IMG/VR virus record: IMGVR_UViG_3300027969_000359
Location: 1 to 27,471 of that record
Strand: one strand, 5' to 3'
DNA from: a virus
DNA length: 27,471 nt
In this document: piece by piece, positions 1 to 8,400 of the stretch
Numbering within the stretch: the stretch's first letter is position 1
Layout of the letters: each line of letters begins with the position of its first letter
Translations under genes and position numbers: made by a program
Notes under the pieces: generated by a model
What the model saw: the letters and a program-made list of their open reading frames with translations, nothing else
Told to the model about the DNA's origin: nothing
The model's database searches: none

Positions 1-600
1 CTTGGCATACACAAGTCCATCATTTGATGGTACTACTAATGTAACTGCAACTGGAACATTAGCGAATACTGGTGTTGTTGCGAATACTTATGGTTCTACG
101 ACAACAATTCCACAGATTGCAGTTGATTCAAAAGGCAGAATTACTTCGGCATCCAGTGTTAGTGTTAATTTTAGTTCTCAAACAGTAGCATCGGCAGATA
201 AATTAACCAATGGAAGAACCATTGCCATTACAGGAGACTTGGCATACACAAGTCCATCATTTGATGGTACTACTAATGTAACTGCAACTGGAACATTAGC
301 GAATACTGGTGTTGTTGCGAATACTTATGGTTCTACGACAACAATTCCACAGATTGCAGTTGATGCTAAAGGCAGAATTACTTCGGCATCCAGTGTTGGG
401 GTTAATTTTAGTGCTGCTACTGTTGCCCAAGCAGACAAATTGACCACAGGTAGAACTATCGCTATTACTGGTGATTTGACTTATACAAGTCCATCTTTTG
501 ATGGTTCTTCTAATGTCACTGCAACTAGCACTTTAGCATCCACTGGTGTTACTGCGAATACTTATGGATCTGGTTCTCAAGTTCCTGTATTTGCAGTAGA
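1..600 (+). repeat. Tandem 237-bp coding repeat, three copies
   Basis: Copies begin at about 1, 238 and 475. The first two are identical over bases 1-126 versus 238-363 and stay nearly identical afterwards. The third is clearly diverged, though it keeps the same protein pattern. The unit is 79 codons, so copy-number change keeps the frame and would lengthen or shorten the fibre shaft. The first copy is cut by the window edge, so more copies may lie upstream. Confidence 0.9.
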
Positions 601-2734
601 TTCTAAAGGCAGAATTACTTCTGTTACTAATACAAGTATTACAGGAATCAATGCTTCTTCTGTTGCTGCTGCTGGTTCCAACACACAAATACAATTTAAT
701 GATAGTAATGTTTTTGCTGGAAATGCAAATCTCACTTTCAACAAAGTCACAAATACATTTGCGACTTCAATAATAACTGCCAATTCAATTACAATTGCTG
801 GGGATGGTTCTGCTCTTTATGGTCCAAATTCAACTTGGGGACAATATTTAAGAATTGGCGGAAACGGAAATGCAGATACGACAAATGCTTCTGTAGTTAC
901 AACCAATGGAAACCTACATATTGACGCAAAAACTGGTGCTTTTGGAACTTACATCAATTACTATAAAGGAACTGGTGGAGTAAACTTTGGTAATGGTGCC
1001 AGTGCTACTGTTGGGTCTGTAGATTCTTCTGGTAATTCTTCATTTAGAACAATAGCATCAACAGTAGCAACAGGAACTGCTCCACTTACAGTTACTTCTA
1101 CAACTCAAGTTAGTAATTTAAACTCAAATTACCTGAATGGTATTACTGCAACCCAGTTCTTCAATAATATGGGGAACAATCACAGTACCAGAACGGACTT
1201 TAACTCTAGTACTAATTTTGGATTTAACTATATTCAGGGTGCTACAAATGGTCCTGGAATTCCTAGTGTCACACAATATTATAATCTTTCAATAGGTCTC
1301 GGCAATGACTATGCATATTCACAATATGCAATGGAGTTTGCAATTCCAAGAACTCCTGGTGGAGGACTTCCATACCCTTCGGTAAGATTTAGAGAAGGTG
1401 GCACTTGGGGTTCTTGGAGTAAAATATATGCTGGATTTGCTGATTCTGCTACTAGTGCTACTAGTGCAACATTCCTAAACTCAGGAAATTATATTAATCG
1501 CAGGGGTGGTAGTGGAAATTATAATACAGACTTCCAAAATACTCCTGCGGGTTCAATGAGTCATCAAGGTGATGATTATTCATCTACAAATGGTCCTGGT
1601 GGGTGGTGGTTCATTGACAATTATCGTCATAGTAATGGTAGTAATTATTGGGGAACACAAGTTGCCTGGGGTTGGGAAGACAATGCTAATAGATTAGCAA
1701 CAAGAAATATAACAGCAGGTACTTTTGGTAGTTGGGTTTATTACTTAAATTCTTCAAACTATAATTCCTACGCTCCAACACTTATAGGAACAGGAGCATC
1801 AGGTTCTTGGGGGATTAATGTTACCGGTTCTTCTGCTTCTTGTTCTGGCAATGCTGCAACTGCAACTAACTTAAGTACAGGAAGAACTAATTGGTCTACA
1901 AATGGAACTATTACTGCTGTCGTTGGGCAACTTTCTTGGAAAAACTATGGAAACAGCCACACAATCTTTGATGCTTCTGCTAGCACTTCTCCTGATGGTG
2001 GAGCAGTAAATAATACCAACTCTCAAGTTGCTTGGTCTTCAACATACCCAACATTGATGGGTTGGAATGGTGCAAATACTTATGGTGTTCGTGTTGATTC
2101 TGCAAGAATTGCAGATACTGTAACTAGTCTTGTAAGTTTAACTGTAAATCAAACATCATATAGTTGTACGAATCCAATTACAACAGCGACTGGAAATACT
2201 ATCAATATTGCTTCTACTAGTAATGCTTATGGGACAAAATATGTCCAATCTACAGCACCTGCAAGTCCTTGTGATGGTGATGTTTGGTATGATACTAGTG
2301 GTGCCACTGCAACTGGATCAATAGATGCTATAGGATCAGCAAATCAAGTTTTATATAAAAATGCATCTAACCTTACAACCGGTTCTAATAATTTTCAATT
2401 TGATGGAACAAATCTTTTTGTGGCGGGGGATATTACTGCATATTATACTTCAGATCAAAGATTAAAAAATAATATCACACCAATTTCAAATTCATTAAAT
2501 AAAGTACTTTCAATTAGTGGAAATATATTTGATTGGGATAAAAAATCCGGAAAAACGGGAAGCGAATCTGGAGTTATTGCACAAGAAATACAAAAAGTTC
2601 TTCCCCAAGCAGTCATTGAAAGAGATGATGGTTACCTTGCAGTCAAATATGATCAGATAATTCCTCTTTTGATTGAGGCCATTAAAGACCTAAAAGAAGA
2701 AATAAATGAACTAAAAAAGGAAAAAAATAATTAA
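2..2734 (+). CDS. Tail fibre protein with C-terminal S74 chaperone (5' partial)
   Basis: This is the 3' part of a large phage tail fibre. The frame is open to the window edge. The apparent TTG start is not real: the same codon is an internal Leu in the next repeat copy (at 239), so the true start lies upstream. Residues 1-~205 hold three copies of a 79-residue fibre repeat (core SFDGTTNVTATGTLANTG, then AVDSKGRITS). The middle (about residues 390-580) has aromatic-rich segments with GTWGSW and GTFGSW that resemble pyocin-knob domains. Residues ~645-705 carry a module with NSQVAW, PTLMGWNG and YGVRVDSAR that I associate with marine phage fibres. The C-terminus is a peptidase S74 domain: SDQRLK supplies the likely catalytic Ser817 and Lys822, followed by GVIAQE and a terminal coiled coil. 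By family knowledge, S74 folds the trimer and then cleaves itself just before the Ser, releasing about 94 residues. Confidence 0.88.
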   Translation: MAYTSPSFDGTTNVTATGTLANTGVVANTYGSTTTIPQIAVDSKGRITSASSVSVNFSSQTVASADKLTNGRTIAITGDLAYTSPSFDGTTNVTATGTLANTGVVANTYGSTTTIPQIAVDAKGRITSASSVGVNFSAATVAQADKLTTGRTIAITGDLTYTSPSFDGSSNVTATSTLASTGVTANTYGSGSQVPVFAVDSKGRITSVTNTSITGINASSVAAAGSNTQIQFNDSNVFAGNANLTFNKVTNTFATSIITANSITIAGDGSALYGPNSTWGQYLRIGGNGNADTTNASVVTTNGNLHIDAKTGAFGTYINYYKGTGGVNFGNGASATVGSVDSSGNSSFRTIASTVATGTAPLTVTSTTQVSNLNSNYLNGITATQFFNNMGNNHSTRTDFNSSTNFGFNYIQGATNGPGIPSVTQYYNLSIGLGNDYAYSQYAMEFAIPRTPGGGLPYPSVRFREGGTWGSWSKIYAGFADSATSATSATFLNSGNYINRRGGSGNYNTDFQNTPAGSMSHQGDDYSSTNGPGGWWFIDNYRHSNGSNYWGTQVAWGWEDNANRLATRNITAGTFGSWVYYLNSSNYNSYAPTLIGTGASGSWGINVTGSSASCSGNAATATNLSTGRTNWSTNGTITAVVGQLSWKNYGNSHTIFDASASTSPDGGAVNNTNSQVAWSSTYPTLMGWNGANTYGVRVDSARIADTVTSLVSLTVNQTSYSCTNPITTATGNTINIASTSNAYGTKYVQSTAPASPCDGDVWYDTSGATATGSIDAIGSANQVLYKNASNLTTGSNNFQFDGTNLFVAGDITAYYTSDQRLKNNITPISNSLNKVLSISGNIFDWDKKSGKTGSESGVIAQEIQKVLPQAVIERDDGYLAVKYDQIIPLLIEAIKDLKEEINELKKEKNN

Positions 2735-2746
2735 TTGAATATCAAT

Positions 2747-2753
2747 CTAAATA
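2747..2753 (+). promoter_or_regulatory. T4-type late promoter box CTAAATA
   Basis: CTAAATA lies in the 45-base gap, 27 bases before the ATG at 2780. It matches the T4-like late -10 box (TATAAATA in T4, with related forms in cyanophages). No -35 is needed in that system. Spacing to the gene is nearly the same as for the boxes at 5392 and 14004, which supports the call. Confidence 0.55.
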
Positions 2754-2779
2754 TTTAAAATATTAAAATTTAATTTGTT

Positions 2780-3274
2780 ATGCCAACTTATGTTAGAAGT
2801 TCTGGTCAATGGTTGCCTGTATCTGGATCTAATGTTACAGGTACGGTTTTTCCTTCTGGAACTTTGATGTTGTTTCAACAAACATCAGCACCAACTGGAT
2901 GGACAAAACAAACTACACATAATGATAAAACATTAAGAGTTGTATCAGGATCTGCAAGTTTTGGTGGTTCTACTGCTTTTACTAGTGTCTTTACTTCTAG
3001 AACTCCTGCAGGTACTGTTGCTAATACTACACTTTCAGCATCTCAACTGGGCAATCACACTCACTATTATGTTGCTCCATCATCATATAATATAAAAGGA
3101 TATTATAGCTCAAGTTATAAATCCGGAGATGGGATAGTAATTCCTTCTGGAGTTGGTGCTAATACTGGAGGAATTGATCAAGGTTCTGGTAGTGCTCACA
3201 ATCACGGATTTACTGCGACTGCAATGGATTTTGCCGTTCAATATGTAGATTTGATTATTGCATCCAAAACCTAA
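2780..3274 (+). CDS. Tail-collar-like short fibre / receptor-binding protein
   Basis: A 164-residue protein whose pattern fits phage tail-collar and short tail fibre tips. Near the N-terminus it has PSGTLMLFQQTSAPTGW, typical of the collar domain, then LRVVSG. The second half has LSASQLGNHTH (His93, His95) and SAHNHGF (His140, His142). Paired HxH motifs like these bind iron along the trimer axis in T4 long-fibre tips. The end, MDFAVQYVDLIIASK, is the usual last beta-strand of this family. It is much shorter than T4 gp12 (527 residues), so it may be only the tip and attach through a partner, possibly the fibre encoded just upstream. No clear Shine-Dalgarno precedes the ATG. The role in receptor contact is inferred. 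Confidence 0.8.
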   Translation: MPTYVRSSGQWLPVSGSNVTGTVFPSGTLMLFQQTSAPTGWTKQTTHNDKTLRVVSGSASFGGSTAFTSVFTSRTPAGTVANTTLSASQLGNHTHYYVAPSSYNIKGYYSSSYKSGDGIVIPSGVGANTGGIDQGSGSAHNHGFTATAMDFAVQYVDLIIASKT

Positions 3275-3286
3275 TTGTGCTATAAT
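3258..3286 (+). promoter_or_regulatory. Sigma70-type promoter with extended -10
   Basis: The -10 hexamer TATAAT (3281-3286) is a perfect match to consensus and is preceded by TGC, forming an extended -10 element. A partial -35, TTGCAT (3258-3263), sits exactly 17 bases upstream, inside the 3' end of the previous gene. Transcription would start near 3293, about 16 bases before the ATG at 3309. This is a host-RNA-polymerase type of promoter, unlike the CTAAATA boxes elsewhere in the window. Confidence 0.65.
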
Positions 3287-3308
3287 ATTCATATTATTAT
3301 CTTTAACT

Positions 3309-3653
3309 ATGACTAAAATGAAACCAGGGAATTTTTGCCCTTTAATCAAAAAAGATTGTGTAGGGATTAAGTGTTCTTGGTACACACAAATGCGAGGAAC
3401 CAATCCAAATACAGGAGAGCCAGTTGATGAGTGGTCTTGTGCAATTGCTTGGATGCCTGTGATGGCAGTGGAGATTGCACAAAAATCAAATCAAACTGGT
3501 GCTGCTGTAGAAAGTTTTAGAAATGAAGTTGTAAAAGGAAATCAACAAAACCAACAACTTTACATTCAATCATTACAGCAAGGAATTATTCCAACGCAAG
3601 TAACCCCATTAAATCCACTACTTAATATTTTAGAATCAGGAGAAGAACAATGA
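3309..3653 (+). CDS. Small cysteine-rich protein, unknown function
   Basis: A 114-residue protein of unknown function. I chose the ATG at 3309. An in-frame TTG at 3258 would overlap the upstream gene and place the promoter inside the coding region. The N-terminal third has four cysteines, FCPLIKKDC then KCSW and EWSC (Cys10, Cys17, Cys22, Cys44), spaced as if to bind zinc or an iron-sulfur cluster. Conserved-looking Trp residues and EWSCAIAWMP lie next to them. The C-terminal half is Gln/Asn-rich and probably helical (QNQQLYIQSLQQG). It is the first gene after a sigma70-type promoter and overlaps the next gene by ATGA, which suggests translational coupling. Metal binding is inferred from residue spacing only. 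Confidence 0.72.
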   Translation: MTKMKPGNFCPLIKKDCVGIKCSWYTQMRGTNPNTGEPVDEWSCAIAWMPVMAVEIAQKSNQTGAAVESFRNEVVKGNQQNQQLYIQSLQQGIIPTQVTPLNPLLNILESGEEQ

Positions 3654-3991
3654 GACTTACATATATTAAATCGGATAAAAGTATAGGAATTGATGGTGCA
3701 TTTTTAACCGTTGATAATTCATCTTTTGATCAGGAAGTTGATGCAATTCAATGGTATGAAACTTATGGCGAAATTGAATTTATTAATCGCCAGCAAAAAA
3801 ATAATGAATTTTTTGAAGATATTAATTATATTCAACCACTAATTGATTTGTGGAATATAGAAAAAGAAAAACAAGATCAATTAATTGCTGAACAGGAAAA
3901 ACAGGCACAACAAGATAAATTAAATTTACCAGATATTCAACTTGAAAATCAAAAACTTTTAGATAAAATAAATTCTGATATTTCTACTTAA
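3650..3991 (+). CDS. Hypothetical phage protein with C-terminal coiled coil
   Basis: A 113-residue protein not recognised with certainty. The N-terminal ~60 residues look like a small beta domain (RLTYIKSDKSIGIDG, then VDAIQWYETYGEIEF). This layout occurs in short proteins next to phage tail fibre genes, some of which act as fibre-assembly helpers. The rest is strongly charged and Gln-rich (IEKEKQDQLIAEQEKQAQQ), so a coiled coil is likely. Its ATG overlaps the stop of the Cys-rich gene, and its stop at 3991 is 1 base before the sulfotransferase ATG, so the three are almost certainly one transcript. It could be an assembly chaperone for a neighbouring fibre or an unrelated part of the enzyme island; the sequence does not decide. 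Confidence 0.7.
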   Translation: MRLTYIKSDKSIGIDGAFLTVDNSSFDQEVDAIQWYETYGEIEFINRQQKNNEFFEDINYIQPLIDLWNIEKEKQDQLIAEQEKQAQQDKLNLPDIQLENQKLLDKINSDIST

Positions 3992-3992
3992 T

Positions 3993-4601
3993 ATGGAAAA
4001 GAAATTATACATCTATATTCACATCCCAAAAACAGCAGGAATGTTCATTAAAAATTTGCTTAAAATTCACAATCAAACTTCAAAAATACACGACCCATTT
4101 ACTGATGTAACTGATTTTTCAATTCCGGTTAAAAATGCTCCTACAATTGAATTTGTTAAAAGGGCATTGCCTGCAGCAAATTCTGATCAAGTTGGATTTT
4201 TTGTAATTGTTAGAAATCCATATGATAGAGTTCATAGTTTATGGAAATGGTCCAGACAACACGGACAAGCAAATAATCCAGATTTTCCAGAAGTTCCAGA
4301 AACTTTTGAAGAGTTTGTAAAAAAATTTGGAAATGGTGATTATAAAAAATATCATTTTATGCAGTCGCAAGTTAATTATGTAAATGGAGAAGATGAAAGT
4401 AATATTAAATTATTTAAATTTGAAAATATGGAATTAGTGAAAGAATTTTTAGTAGAGTGTAATATTGGATGGAGTGATTATCAAATTAATGCCATTCCGG
4501 GTCCAAATTATAAAGATGTTTATACACCAGAAATGGTAGAAATTATAAAAACTTATTGTATGGATGAATTTGAAAGATTTGAATATTCTACTGAATTGTG
4601 A
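3993..4601 (+). CDS. Sulfotransferase family protein
   Basis: A 202-residue PAPS-dependent sulfotransferase of the Sulfotransfer_2-like type, which moves a sulfate group from PAPS to a sugar or protein hydroxyl. The 5'-phosphosulfate loop is HIPKTAG at residues 10-16, right at the N-terminus as in cytosolic or phage forms; no signal peptide or membrane segment is seen. The 3'-phosphate motif is RNPYDRVHS at residues 74-82. The end, MVEIIKTYCMDEFERFEYS, matches the usual C-terminal pattern of the family (acidic DFE-F-Y). Both cofactor motifs look intact, so activity is plausible. It is compact compared with eukaryotic members, so the acceptor-binding part is reduced. The stop overlaps the oxygenase start (GTGA). 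The substrate is unknown: host surface glycan, phage fibre or a metabolite are all possible. Confidence 0.85.
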   Translation: MEKKLYIYIHIPKTAGMFIKNLLKIHNQTSKIHDPFTDVTDFSIPVKNAPTIEFVKRALPAANSDQVGFFVIVRNPYDRVHSLWKWSRQHGQANNPDFPEVPETFEEFVKKFGNGDYKKYHFMQSQVNYVNGEDESNIKLFKFENMELVKEFLVECNIGWSDYQINAIPGPNYKDVYTPEMVEIIKTYCMDEFERFEYSTEL

Positions 4602-5149
4602 TTAAAATATTCAAAAATTTTATCACATTAGAAGAATGTAAGCAATTATCAAAAATTGCCTTAAATGGTATTGAAGAGGGGTGGATTAATTTGGGAGTTT
4701 CACGAGGAAATCATCAATATAAAAAAAGATTAACCAGTAGAATGCATATGGAGGATAAAAAATACCCCGAACTTGTAATTGATATTTCAAATAGAATTCG
4801 TGAATTTATGGGAATATCCCATAGACCATTAATTATGGGTCACGGTAGTGAAGGTGTAGTTGTCTCTGTAACTTATCCTGGAGGTGATGTTTACAGCCAT
4901 CGTGATCCAAAAGCAGAAAATGGTTGGACTACATATCGTTGCAATATAATGTCTCAAACAACAGAAGAAGGTGCAGAATTATATGTGGATGATGAGTTAG
5001 TTGATATTAATGCTGGAGATTTACACTGTTATTATGCTTCAGAACAAACTCATTATGTAACTGAAGTGAAAGGAGAAACTCCCAGAATACTTTGGATGTT
5101 TGGGGCTCATCGCCCTTATGAAGATTTTATAATGGATCATACCCCTTGA
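4598..5149 (+). CDS. 2-oxoglutarate/Fe(II)-dependent oxygenase
   Basis: A 183-residue 2OG-Fe(II) oxygenase of the prolyl-4-hydroxylase-like type, the kind often seen in T4-like cyanophages. The metal triad is readable: HRD (His101, Asp103) in YSHRDPK, and distal His152 in EQTHYV. Arg163 in TPRILWMFG is placed to bind 2-oxoglutarate. GAELYVDDELVDINAGDL is the typical strand-turn-strand between the HxD and the distal His. The start is GTG at 4598, overlapping the sulfotransferase stop by 4 bases, so the two enzymes are coupled. Expected chemistry is hydroxylation of a protein side chain or small molecule using O2 and 2OG; the substrate is unknown. Its last codons contain the -35 of the next promoter. 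Confidence 0.85.
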   Translation: MIKIFKNFITLEECKQLSKIALNGIEEGWINLGVSRGNHQYKKRLTSRMHMEDKKYPELVIDISNRIREFMGISHRPLIMGHGSEGVVVSVTYPGGDVYSHRDPKAENGWTTYRCNIMSQTTEEGAELYVDDELVDINAGDLHCYYASEQTHYVTEVKGETPRILWMFGAHRPYEDFIMDHTP

Positions 5150-5174
5150 CAGGATCCAAAATGTGTGCTAGAAT
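5146..5174 (+). promoter_or_regulatory. Near-consensus sigma70 promoter with extended -10
   Basis: A perfect -35 TTGACA (5146-5151), a 17-base spacer and TAGAAT (5169-5174) preceded by TGC form one of the best host-type promoters possible (one mismatch in twelve, plus extended -10). It overlaps the oxygenase stop codon. The predicted start near 5181 gives a leader of only about 9-18 bases before the next gene. The -10 region (TGTGCTAGAAT) closely resembles the one at 3276-3286 (TGTGCTATAAT). Confidence 0.75.
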
Positions 5175-5198
5175 GAAAAGGACCACTGTGTGCCCATA

Positions 5199-5372
5199 AT
5201 GCAAATTGACCGTGAGACCCTACAAGAACTTCGTGAGTTGCAAGAAGATATGTCCTCCCATTTTGTGAATAAGAACTTTCCACTTACAGGAGAAACTTAT
5301 TGGACCTGTGTAGAAACATTTGCACAAGCAAAACTTGCTGAACTTCGTGGGGAATTAGTTTATACCGATTGA
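5199..5372 (+). CDS. Small hypothetical protein (57 residues)
   Basis: A small protein of unknown function, 57 residues from the ATG at 5199 (60 if the in-frame GTG at 5190 is used). The GTG has AAAGGA 7 bases upstream (5177-5182), but a transcript starting near 5181 from the promoter at 5146 would lack most of that site, so I prefer the ATG. Sequence: an amphipathic, charged N-terminal helix (IDRETLQELRELQEDM), a GETYW turn and a second helix (FAQAKLAELRGEL). There is no membrane segment or cysteine pair. It stands alone between a strong sigma70-type promoter and the late promoter of the giant fibre gene, which suggests early expression and a role separate from the virion. A small regulator or host-interacting factor is possible but not shown. 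Confidence 0.62.
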   Translation: MQIDRETLQELRELQEDMSSHFVNKNFPLTGETYWTCVETFAQAKLAELRGELVYTD

Positions 5373-5391
5373 GTGATGATTTATTAAGTGT

Positions 5392-5398
5392 CTAAATA
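5392..5398 (+). promoter_or_regulatory. T4-type late promoter box CTAAATA
   Basis: CTAAATA lies 29 bases before the ATG at 5427. It is flanked by a 5-base inverted repeat (TGTCT / AGACA, 5389-5403). Probably drives the long structural operon that starts at 5427. Confidence 0.55.
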
Positions 5399-5426
5399 AG
5401 ACAGAAGAAATATCTGTGCTTATAAA

Positions 5427-8400
5427 ATGCCACTCTCCAGGTTAGAAAATTTCCTAAAGAATGCTGAAGGTAACATTCTTTATGTTAATCCATCAGATTT
5501 TGATGCAACTGATAGTTATGAAAATAAGGGTAATAGTTTAGCCCGCCCATTTAAATCTATTCAAAGAGCACTAATAGAGGCAGCAAGATTTTCATATCAG
5601 TCAGGAAGAAATAACGATAGAATTGATAGAACAACCGTACTTGTATATCCTGGAACTCATTATATTGATAATCGTCCAGGATTTGCAATTGATACTACCG
5701 GAGCACTAAAGCAGAGAACTGGATCTGGTTCTGGAGTTTCTTGGGCAAGTGGTGTTACAATCAATGAACTTGGATCGGCATTTAATACAGATGTACTTGA
5801 CGCAAATAACGATTTATATAAATTAAACTCGGTAGATGGTGGTGTAATCATTCCTCGTGGTGTATCCATTATTGGTTATGATTTAAGAAAAACTAAAATT
5901 CGTCCATTATATGTTCCAGACCCACTAGACGATTATATTAACACTTCTTCTATTTTTAATGTAACTGGTACTTGCTATTTCAGTATCTTTACATTTTTAG
6001 ATGCAGATACTACAAAATTTTCTTATAAAAATTATAACAACACTACAAATTTCCCAAATTATTCTCACCACAAACTAACTGCATTTGCATATGCTGATGG
6101 TGTGAATAATGTAAAGATCAGCAACGTAGATAGTGGATTAACTGATCTGCAGATGTATTACCACAAACTTACTTTAGTTTATGGTAATAGTTCCGGAAGA
6201 CCAATTATAGATTATCCAGTTGGTCTTGATTTTGAACCAAGTGTAGATGAATATCGTATTGTTGGAAATCTAAACGCAAACAATCTTGGAATCACAAGTA
6301 TTCGTTCTGGTGATGGTGTAACCCCATCTTCATCTATTACTGTAACCACCAACGCAACTCACGGTCTTTTTGTTGATACTCCAATTTTAATGAAGGGTGT
6401 TGGTATTGATACCAGCATTTATAATGGTTCATTTGTCGTAAGTGGTATCGTAGGACTCACCACATTCACCTATACATCATTAGGATCTCCAACAAATCCA
6501 GTTCCAGATCCTGTTACTTATCTTCAAGATGCACAAGTTGTTATAGAAGCAGATAGCGTTTCTTCTGCTTCTCCTTATATCTTTAACTGTTCTATAAGAT
6601 CAGTTTATGGTATGAATGGTATACACGCTGATGGAAGCAAATCCACTGGTTTTAAATCAATGGTTGTGGCACAATTTACTGGGGTGTCACTACAGAAAGA
6701 TGATAATGCTTTTATTGATTATGATTCAACCAGCAAATCGTTTAAAGATAATAGTCAATCATCAAATTCCCCACTTCACACATATTCTGGTTCCATCTAC
6801 AAACCATCATACGAAAATAACCACGTAAAAGTATCAAATGGTGGTTTTATTCAGTGCGTATCTATCTTTGCGATTGGTTATGCTAGACAATTCTTAGCTG
6901 AAAGTGGTGGCGATATGTCCATTACCAACTCTAATAGTAACTTTGGTGCTGTAGCTCTTGAATCTGTTGGTTTCCGCAAAGAAGCATTTGATCGTGACAA
7001 TACTGGATACATTACTCATATTATTCCGCCAAGAGAAGTTATTACAAATGAAAATGAAGTTACTTGGTTATCATTAGATATTACAAAAACAATTTCAGCA
7101 GCAACAATCTCAAATCTATATCTTTATGGATATAACAGTTTAGATATTGCTCCACCGCATCAAGTTGATAGTTATCGTATTGGAGCAAAACAAAACGAAC
7201 TGTTAAATCTAACAGTAACTATTGGAACAGCACAAACAACTTATACTGCACCAGTCTTGATGCAGTCTCCTGGTGGTTCAGTATATTCCGCACAGAAAGT
7301 ATCTACTGTTGGTAGATCTGCTGGTATTAATAGCATTAGTAGTGATATTTTTACACTCACAGGTGCCCACAATTTTTATAATGGAGAAAAAGTAAGAGTA
7401 TTCAGCGATACTGCTGAAGCACCAAATAATGTAGAATTGAATAAAGTTTATTATATTTCTACAACTGGGTCTTCAAATCAAGTTAAACTTTCACCAACAT
7501 ATAGTGATGCAATTGCTGCAACACCAAGAACTATTAATGGAACCAATAATCTTGGAGGTATTCTTACTATTGTCAGTTCAGTAACTGACAAACAACCAGG
7601 AGATTTGGGGCATCCAATTCAATTTGATTCTACGAATTCAAATTGGTATATTATTTGTTCTAATTCCACTCAAGATAATACCATCTATAATGCAATTGTG
7701 GGATTGGGCACAACTGGATTAGGATTAGAATCTGGATCTACTTTCGTAAAAAGAAAATTAGATAATCGTTCATTAAATGAAAGAATTTATAAACTTCGTT
7801 ATGTAATTCCAAAAGAAGCAACAAATGCAAGACCACCAATTGCTGGTTACACTCTTCAAGAAAGTAGCACAACAACAATTGATAGTCCTGGAGTTTTGTC
7901 TGGAGATCTTTCTAATTCCATACAACTCAAAAATCCAAAAGTTATTACTGGAGCATCGTATTCTTCAAATGTAATTACCATTACAACTGAACTTCCACAC
8001 AATTTAAGTTCTGGTGACGGAATTAAGATACAAAATGTATTGAGTTCAAATAATCCAACTGGTTCAGCATCTTCAGTATTTAATGGTTCTTTCGCAATTG
8101 CATCAGTTCCAAGTAGCAAAACATTTACTATTTCTGGTATTGCTACTGATCCTGGTTCTTTTGCAAATATCACAAATCAAAGAACCACTTCACAACAAGT
8201 TGCAGCACTTCCAACTGTAATTAGAGAAAGATATTACGATACTTATTTCATCTATAGAATTGATGAAATAAAGAAATTTATTCCTGGTTCTTCAACAACA
8301 GGACAAGATGGTATCTATCATCTTACAGTAATGTCTTCGGGTGAATCACCAACACTTAAAAATGTTGGATATGGTATTAGTTATAAAAACTACAATCAAG

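Noticed and set aside
2735-2779. AT-rich inverted segments after the first fibre gene as a terminator
   Set aside because: The pairing is only A-T, with no GC core and no proper T-run; it is better read as promoter context.
3110-3403. Minus-strand 97-codon frame across the end of the collar gene
   Set aside because: It would run against two supported + genes and across the promoter at 3258; nothing in its protein is recognisable.
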